Notes under the pieces: model-generated | The model's input: the letters and a program-made list of their open reading frames with translations, nothing else | What the model was told of the DNA's origin: nothing | Database searches by the model: none | Assembly (NCBI GenBank): GCA_038250905.1 | Contig: JBBSBV010000019.1 | Location: 23,244 to 87,243 of the forward strand | From: JAENVU01 sp038250905 | GTDB lineage: Bacteria; Actinomycetota; Acidimicrobiia; IMCC26256; JAENVU01 | DNA: 64,000 bases | Direction of reading: 5' to 3' | Part shown: piece by piece, positions 59,305 to 64,000 of the stretch | Position numbering within the stretch: position 1 is the first letter of the stretch | Layout of the letters: each line of letters opens with the position of its first letter | Position numbers and translations under genes: made by a program

Positions 59305-60101
59305 CGGGTGGAACCCCGGAACCACGCCCGCGCCACCGCGTCGAACTCCTGTTGGTAGACGCGGTACGCGTCCCGCAACGCGTCGCCGGGCCACGGCGTG
59401 GGGAGCAGGGCCACCGGGAGGAGCGGGTCGGCCCGGATGTGACGAAGCGCCGCCGCGCCCGCGAGGAACGCGTCGGTCATCGCGGCCTCGGGATCCGCGG
59501 CCATCGTCGCCGCCGCTCGTTGCAGCCGGGTCACGAGCCCATCCGCGCCGCGGCGCCATCGTCCGGGGGCGAACAACCGGTCGGCGAGCGCGGTCGAATC
59601 GAGGTCGGGCCGTGCGTCGACCCACGCGCACCGCGGGTCCTCCACCAGGCCCGGCAGGTTGGCCGGCCGCATCCAAACGCCTTCGCGCCACTCGGCCAGG
59701 CGCGCGCGCTGGAGCGCGATCCGCAGATCCGAACGGACCCGGGCGGGCCGCGCTTCCGCGACCACCACCGCCATCCGCCACGACCCGTCCCATCGTGTCG
59801 GCCGTGCGGTGAGGCTCGATTCCTGTTCGACGCGACGTCGCGCCAGGTTCCCGACCAGCTCGTACCCGCGATCGGTGCGTATCAGTTCGCCCGCCTGGGT
59901 CATGCGGTGGAGCGCCACCCGTGCGGTTCCGGCCGGGATGTCGAACCGCGCACACCAGCGCACGAGGTCGCCGGGGGACGCGCGTGCGGACCGGCGCCCG
60001 AGCAGGAGGCTCGCCATGACCGACCGGGCCGACAGGGGCCGATCGGCCACCGCCGCCCCCACCGATCCCGGCGCACGCGGAATGTTACGTGATTGCGTCA
60101 T
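59298..60101 (-). CDS. PaaX-family transcriptional regulator
   Basis: 267 residues from the ATG at 60101; a GTG at 60050 would give a protein closer to the usual PaaX N-terminus. The N-terminal winged helix is recognised by PLSARSVMASLLLGRR and ARFDIPAGTARVALHRMTQAGEL, followed by DRGYELVGNLARRR. The middle domain contains the PaaX-like TRWDGSWRMAVV, and the C-terminal part includes PLLPVALLPTPWPGDALRDAYR. PaaX proteins bind CoA thioesters such as phenylacetyl-CoA. It diverges from a desaturase gene across a very short spacer with an inverted repeat. Confidence 0.85.
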   Translation of the reverse strand: MTQSRNIPRAPGSVGAAVADRPLSARSVMASLLLGRRSARASPGDLVRWCARFDIPAGTARVALHRMTQAGELIRTDRGYELVGNLARRRVEQESSLTARPTRWDGSWRMAVVVAEARPARVRSDLRIALQRARLAEWREGVWMRPANLPGLVEDPRCAWVDARPDLDSTALADRLFAPGRWRRGADGLVTRLQRAAATMAADPEAAMTDAFLAGAAALRHIRADPLLPVALLPTPWPGDALRDAYRVYQQEFDAVARAWFRGSTRQ

Positions 60102-60120
60102 ATGTTGTAATCATCGTAAC
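60084..60120. promoter_or_regulatory. Inverted repeat overlapping the PaaX/desaturase starts
   Basis: GTTACGTGATT (60084-60094) faces AATCATCGTAAC (60109-60120), complementary except for one extra base in the right arm, around a 14-nt centre. It covers the annotated PaaX start and ends one base before the alternative GTG of the desaturase (60121). It is a probable PaaX operator controlling both genes. Its position implies very short or leaderless transcripts. Confidence 0.55.
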
Positions 60121-60129
60121 GTGATCGGC

Positions 60130-61080
60130 ATGGCCGCCACCGTGATCCCGGAACCCACGCTCCTGGTCGCGCCGGACCCCGACGGTCCGATCGGCCCGAC
60201 CGGTAAACCCCGCCCCGAGCTGCGCGAGGCACTCCGCAAGATCCCGTCGGTCCGCAACGTCGCCAACGTGATCGTGTTGTACGCGATCACCGTCGGCATC
60301 TTCGCCACGGTCGCCTGGGCCGACAACGGGTTCGTCTGGGTCGCCGCCTTCCTCGTCATGGGACCGATCCACGCCCGCTTCGCGATCCTCATGCACGAGG
60401 CCGCGCACCGCCTGTTGTTCTCGAACCGCAAGGCGAACGACTTCGTCGGCAAGTGGTTCATCGCGTTTCCCGCGTTCGTCCCCATCAACCTCTACCGCCG
60501 CGGCCACATGGCCCACCACCGCGAGGAGTTCGGGCCGAACGAACCCGACATCCCGCTCTACCGCGGCTACCCGATCCCGCGCGACTCGATGCTGCGCAAG
60601 CTGCGTCGAGACGCGCTCGGCATTACCGGGTGGAAACTCACCAAGGGACTGTTCCGTGGGGTCACCGCGTCCGACGCCAAGGTCCGCGGCCAGGCGCGCG
60701 GCATCGTGGCCGTCCAACTCGTGATGCTGGCCATGTTCACCGTCGCCGGGCATCCCTGGATGTACCTCATCCTCTGGTTCGTCCCCCACCTGACCGTCTG
60801 GCGGGTGATGAACCGTCTCCGCAGCATCGCCGAACACGGCGGGATGAAGCACTCCCCCGACCGGCGCGAGACCACACACTCGGTCCGCCAACACTGGCCG
60901 GCGCGGCTCACGATCGTCCCGTACTTCACCGGCTTTCACCTCGCACACCACGTCGACTCCGGCATCCCGATGCGCAACCTGTCGCGCCTCCACGCGGAGT
61001 TGGTCCGCAGTAGCTACGTCCAGCCCGGGCTCGAGTACCCGAGTTATCCGGCCCTCTGGCGCGCGCTGGCCTCCGGGTGA
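60130..61080 (+). CDS. Membrane fatty-acid desaturase/hydroxylase
   Basis: 316 residues from ATG 60130; a GTG at 60121 adds three residues. The three His boxes of membrane diiron desaturases are present: HEAAH (LMHEAAHRLLF), HxxHH (GHMAHHREE) and HxxHH (FHLAHHVDSG). Hydrophobic segments lie near 45-62, 66-80 and 190-215. It introduces a double bond or hydroxyl group into an acyl chain, needing electrons from a ferredoxin or cytochrome. Control by the divergent PaaX-type regulator suggests it responds to an acyl-CoA. Confidence 0.85.
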   Translation: MAATVIPEPTLLVAPDPDGPIGPTGKPRPELREALRKIPSVRNVANVIVLYAITVGIFATVAWADNGFVWVAAFLVMGPIHARFAILMHEAAHRLLFSNRKANDFVGKWFIAFPAFVPINLYRRGHMAHHREEFGPNEPDIPLYRGYPIPRDSMLRKLRRDALGITGWKLTKGLFRGVTASDAKVRGQARGIVAVQLVMLAMFTVAGHPWMYLILWFVPHLTVWRVMNRLRSIAEHGGMKHSPDRRETTHSVRQHWPARLTIVPYFTGFHLAHHVDSGIPMRNLSRLHAELVRSSYVQPGLEYPSYPALWRALASG

Positions 61081-61124
61081 CCCATCTCCGTCGCGGGTCG
61101 GTGGAGAAAACCTAGGGTCACCGG

Positions 61125-61829
61125 GTGGGCCGACTGGGAGTGATCGCGGGGAGCGCGTTGCGCGAGAGCGAGTTCGCGCAACGCGGCCGCCGCGTCGAGC
61201 ACGCGGGAGTCGCGATGACCGACGTCGACGGCACGATCGTGCTCCAGCGTCACGGGCTCGACGCATGGTCACCACCTCACCGGATCGACCACCGCGCCCA
61301 TCTCCGCGCGCTGCTCGAGGCCGAGGTCGACCGGGTCGTCGCGCTCTCCTCGGTCGGAAGCCTCCGCACCGACTGGCCCGTCGGCACCTGCGTCAACGTC
61401 GACGACTGTTACGCACCAACGACCACGCTCGCGTTCTATGACGATCCCCGCAGTCACACGGTGCCGCGCTTCGACGCGGCGTGGCGCGACGTCGTGGGGG
61501 CGGCCTGGGCGGCCGGGACCACCACACCGCTGGTCGACGGCGGCGTCTACGCACAGACGAGCGGGCCGCGCTTCGAGACCGCGGCCGAAGTCCGGGCGCT
61601 CGCGACCGTCGCCGACCTCGTGGGGATGACAGTCGCGTCGGAATGCATGCTCGCCACCGAGGTGGGGCTGCCGTACGCCGCGATCGCGGTCGTCGACAAC
61701 CTGGCCAACGGCCTCGGCGCGACCCCGCTCACCATGGAGGAGTTCGCACGCGGCGTCACTGCGAACCGGGACCGGCTGCTCACCGACCTGAACGCGCTCC
61801 TCGCCACGCTCGCCACCGGTTCGCGATGA
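61125..61829 (+). CDS. Methylthioadenosine/methylthioinosine phosphorylase
   Basis: 234 residues from GTG 61125. Purine-nucleoside-phosphorylase family II features: GVIAGSAL at the N-terminus (phosphate site), SSVGSLR, VYAQTSGPRFETAAEVRAL, GMTVASECMLATEVGLPYAAIAVVDNLANGL. The base-binding loop has Asn (VDNLANG) where adenine-specific MTAP enzymes usually have Asp, which suggests a 6-oxopurine such as methylthioinosine. This fits the next gene, an MTA/SAH deaminase (4-bp overlap). The pair would turn methylthioadenosine into hypoxanthine plus methylthioribose-1-phosphate. Confidence 0.8.
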   Translation: MGRLGVIAGSALRESEFAQRGRRVEHAGVAMTDVDGTIVLQRHGLDAWSPPHRIDHRAHLRALLEAEVDRVVALSSVGSLRTDWPVGTCVNVDDCYAPTTTLAFYDDPRSHTVPRFDAAWRDVVGAAWAAGTTTPLVDGGVYAQTSGPRFETAAEVRALATVADLVGMTVASECMLATEVGLPYAAIAVVDNLANGLGATPLTMEEFARGVTANRDRLLTDLNALLATLATGSR

Positions 61830-63076
61830 GCCTCTGGGTCGGCAACGTCGTGCACGACGGCGTCCCGGTCAACGTGCTGGTCGACGCCGGCACCATCGTC
61901 GCGATCGGCCCCGACGCCCAGCACCGACCCGGCGACGAGATCCTCGACGGCGGTGGTCGGGCGCTGACGCCCGGTCTCGTCAACGGGCACGGGCACGCGG
62001 CGATGACGCTCTTCCGTGGGTACGGCGACGATCTGCCGCTCAGGGAGTGGCTCGAGCGGCGCATCTGGCCGGCCGAGGGTCGGCTCACGCGGGAGGACGT
62101 CTACTGGGGGACGCGGCTCGCGTGCCTCGAGATGATCCGCAGCGGCACGACGCGCTTCTGGGACATGTACTGGTTCCAGTTCGAGGTGGCCCGCGCGGTG
62201 GTCGACAGCGGGATCCGCGGCGCGGTGAGCCAGGTCTACCTCGCCTTCGAGGGCGCGCCCGACGAAGCGCGCCCCGAAGCGGCGGCCGAGGGCGTGGCGC
62301 GGCTCGGCGAGTTCGGCGACCGGGTGACGCCGTGTCTCGGTCCCCACGCGATCTACACCGTCGAGGAATCCGTGCTCCTCGACATCGGCGAGTTGTCGGC
62401 CGCCGGTTCGATCCCGATCCAGATCCACCTCTCCGAGACCGAGGCCGAGGTCCGCGACTGCATCGCCGAGCACCGGTGCCGGCCGGCCGAGTACCTCGAC
62501 CGCGTCGGGATGCTGACTCCCCACACGATCCTCAGCCACGGTGTCTGGCTCGACTCCGCCGAGCTCGACCTGATCGCGACGCGCGGCGCCACCATCGTGA
62601 CCAACCCGGTGTCGAACATGAAGCTGACCGTGGGTCGCGCGTTCCCGTACCCCGCGGCCCGGGCCGCGGGGGTCCCGGTCGGCCTCGGCACCGACGGCGC
62701 GGCGTCCAACAACAGCCTCGACCTGCTCGCGGACCTGAAGATCCTGGCGCTGCTGCAGAAGCACAGCCACGACGACCCGAAGGTCCTGCCCGCCGCCGAG
62801 GCGTGGGCCGTCGCGACCGGCGCCCTCGCGCCGCGACTCGGGGGCACCCCGATCGCCGTGGGGCAACCCGCCGATTTCCTGCTCGTCGACGAAGCCGCCG
62901 TCGAGATGGCACCGGCACCGCTGGTCGACGCGCTCGTCTATTCGGCATCCGGCACCGTCGTCGATTCGGTCGTGATCGACGGCCGGGTCGTGATGCGCCA
63001 TCGGCACGTGGACGGCGAGGAGGAAGTGCGCATCCGGGCGCTCGAGTGCGCCCAGCGCGTGCGGACCGGAACATGA
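61826..63076 (+). CDS. MTA/SAH deaminase-type amidohydrolase
   Basis: 416 residues from ATG 61826. Metal ligands of the cyclic amidohydrolase fold: H-x-H in LVNGHGHAAMTL, His in IPIQIHLSETEAEV, His in TILSHGVWL, Asp in GLGTDGAASNNSLD. The ordering and the FRGYGDDLPLREWLERRIWPAE block fit 5-methylthioadenosine/S-adenosylhomocysteine deaminase, not chlorohydrolases. It removes the 6-amino group to give the inosine derivative. The preceding gene encodes the matching phosphorylase. The stop overlaps the ATG of a tiny ORF by 4 bp. Confidence 0.85.
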   Translation: MSLWVGNVVHDGVPVNVLVDAGTIVAIGPDAQHRPGDEILDGGGRALTPGLVNGHGHAAMTLFRGYGDDLPLREWLERRIWPAEGRLTREDVYWGTRLACLEMIRSGTTRFWDMYWFQFEVARAVVDSGIRGAVSQVYLAFEGAPDEARPEAAAEGVARLGEFGDRVTPCLGPHAIYTVEESVLLDIGELSAAGSIPIQIHLSETEAEVRDCIAEHRCRPAEYLDRVGMLTPHTILSHGVWLDSAELDLIATRGATIVTNPVSNMKLTVGRAFPYPAARAAGVPVGLGTDGAASNNSLDLLADLKILALLQKHSHDDPKVLPAAEAWAVATGALAPRLGGTPIAVGQPADFLLVDEAAVEMAPAPLVDALVYSASGTVVDSVVIDGRVVMRHRHVDGEEEVRIRALECAQRVRTGT

Positions 63077-63177
63077 GCGAGCCGTTGCGCGCCGCCTCGT
63101 CGATCTGCACACCCGACCACGACGAACCACTCTCCGACCGAATGCACCGAACGAACCCGACCGAGGGGACCACATGA
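63073..63177 (+). CDS. Possible small ORF bridging two genes
   Basis: 34 codons. Its ATG overlaps the stop of the deaminase (ATGA) and its stop overlaps the ATG of the following gene (ATGA), so both ends have the coupled arrangement seen elsewhere in this window. The peptide starts MSEPLRAASSICTP and is polar, with one Cys. It may be a real micropeptide, or only a ribosome shuttle that couples the two neighbouring genes. Too short to judge by coding statistics. Confidence 0.35.
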   Translation: MSEPLRAASSICTPDHDEPLSDRMHRTNPTEGTT

Positions 63178-63872
63178 CGACCGAACCCACCCTGCCCGAC
63201 CACAGCGCCGCATACCGCGGGGTCCGCGAACGGATCATCGAACTCGTCCGCGGCGCCCCGTCGGCCCGGCAGACGATGGTCGCCCCCGCCACGCCGGAAT
63301 GGCGGGTCCACGACGTGGTCGCGCACCTCGCCGGCGCGACCGCGGACGTCTTGGCCGGGCGACTCGACGGCGTGGGGAGTGACCCCTGGACCGCGAAGCA
63401 GGTGGAAGACCGGCGCGACGTTCCCACCGACGCGGTGCTCGACGAGTGGGACACCAACTCGGTCCAGATCGATCCGATGGTCCCGGCGTTCGGGCCTGCG
63501 TCCGGTCAGATCGTGCTCGACGCGGTGACCCACGAACACGACATCCGTGACGCGTTCGGCGCACCGGGCGCGCGCGACACCGACGCTGTCCACATCGGGA
63601 GCGCGTGGGCGGCCGAGCGGGTCGCGGACGCGCACACCGCGGCCGGGTTCGGCGCGCTGCGCGTCGAGACGAACCTCTGGTCCCGGACCTTCGGCGAGGG
63701 CGCCGGCGAGCCCGACGCCACCGTGCGGGTCGACGCGTTCGAACTGCTGCGCGGTTCCACCGGCCGGCGCAGCCTCGCCCAGATCACCGCATGGGACTGG
63801 AGCGGCAACTCGCACCCCGAGGTCGTGGTGCTCGAGATCTTCACCCCCCGCACCGAGGACTTCACCGGTTGA
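63174..63872 (+). CDS. Maleylpyruvate isomerase/mycothiol-dependent-type protein
   Basis: 232 residues. The DinB/MDMPI fold is suggested by the helical N-terminus with metal-type His in TPEWRVHDVVAHLAGATADV and by AVTHEHDIRDAFG (two His near 121-123), the pattern of actinobacterial mycothiol-dependent isomerase/transferase proteins. The C-terminal domain (about 150-232) may resemble an SCP2-like fold. The reaction is unknown. It is the last complete gene and ends 128 bp before the edge. Confidence 0.75.
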   Translation: MTTEPTLPDHSAAYRGVRERIIELVRGAPSARQTMVAPATPEWRVHDVVAHLAGATADVLAGRLDGVGSDPWTAKQVEDRRDVPTDAVLDEWDTNSVQIDPMVPAFGPASGQIVLDAVTHEHDIRDAFGAPGARDTDAVHIGSAWAAERVADAHTAAGFGALRVETNLWSRTFGEGAGEPDATVRVDAFELLRGSTGRRSLAQITAWDWSGNSHPEVVVLEIFTPRTEDFTG

Positions 63873-64000
63873 CCGAACTTGCGTCGGGGACACCCGCCAA
63901 AAGAGGGGGTGGTGACCCACTGTTTAAATAGGGGGAGGGGGGGTCCAAATGTGGGGGGGGGGGGAGGGGGTGGAAAACCCACACCCGCAGCCCGCGACAC
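63873..64000. other. Low-quality, G-homopolymer-rich contig end
   Basis: The final 128 bases differ sharply from the rest. They hold runs of 5 to 12 G (12 G at 63953-63964), AT-rich pieces such as CTGTTTAAATAGGG, and no codon pattern. This looks like a read or assembly end with base-call error, not biology. I see no gene in it. Confidence 0.6.

Noticed and set aside
61547..63457. Minus-strand open frame of 636 codons
   Set aside because: Antisense to the nucleoside phosphorylase and deaminase genes, which have intact catalytic motifs. No motif on the minus strand.
1..64000. CRISPR array, tRNA, rRNA, insertion sequences or prophage
   Set aside because: No regularly spaced repeats, no cloverleaf or rRNA sequence, and no transposase, integrase or phage protein was seen in the window.

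Overview
This window is high-GC, gene-dense DNA that reads as one chromosomal segment of an actinomycete-type bacterium (Actinomycetota). Acidimicrobiia or a neighbouring class is my best guess. The guess rests on three F420-type luciferase-like oxidoreductases, a class E sortase, mycothiol/DinB-type proteins, PaaX and ECF regulators, a steroid-type FadE30/IpdF pair, frequent GTG starts, and many 4-bp start/stop overlaps. I see no phage, transposase, CRISPR array, tRNA or rRNA. The last ~130 bases (63873-64000) are G-homopolymer-rich and look like a low-quality contig end.

Region by region. 1-3000: a two-component system (minus strand) beside two likely targets, with TTGACG direct repeats in the control regions. 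3017-5954: a minus-strand operon of membrane protein, Fae-like protein, FadE30-like acyl-CoA dehydrogenase and IpdF-like reductase. 6128-9169: LLM oxidoreductase plus tyrosine phosphatase, class E sortase, and an odd SDR. 9211-13686: a TPP riboswitch followed by thiamine pyrophosphokinase and a complete thiamine ABC transporter. 13698-18374: M14 peptidase, Gfo/Idh oxidoreductase, small membrane protein, phytoene-desaturase-like flavoprotein. 18337-24792: class III aminotransferase, PNPOx plus a PNPOx-UbiA fusion, thiol dioxygenase, amino-acid dehydrogenase, Rieske oxygenase, MsrB. 24987-27423: a two-component system translationally coupled to ribB.

27429-35893: small metabolic and regulatory genes, including an ArsR/SRPBCC pair with a palindromic operator, YhhN, BrkB, PdxH, a CaiB-type CoA transferase and an LLM enzyme. 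35906-40431: a minus-strand envelope/lipid cluster (UbiA, MGDG-synthase-like glycosyltransferase fused to a dead deacetylase domain, an intact deacetylase, an EamA transporter). 40479-44785: a flavin reductase diverging from two consecutive Rieske fusions, Rieske-glutamate synthase and Rieske-ThDP enzyme. This is the strongest candidate for an undescribed system. 44796-49152: CDF-like protein, amidase, FMN reductase, cupin, AurF-like diiron oxygenase. 49172-55365: MerR regulator with twin palindromes, V4R-GAF-GGDEF-EAL protein, ECF sigma/anti-sigma pair, CoA transferase. 55412-63872: secreted Ig-like protein, LLM enzyme, cytochrome P450, EEP-family protein, PaaX/desaturase divergon, and a two-enzyme methylthioadenosine salvage operon.

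Themes: heavy use of F420, flavin, Rieske and diiron redox chemistry; steroid or branched lipid catabolism; and thiamine uptake under riboswitch control. All functional calls come from reading motifs in the translations; no database search was run.
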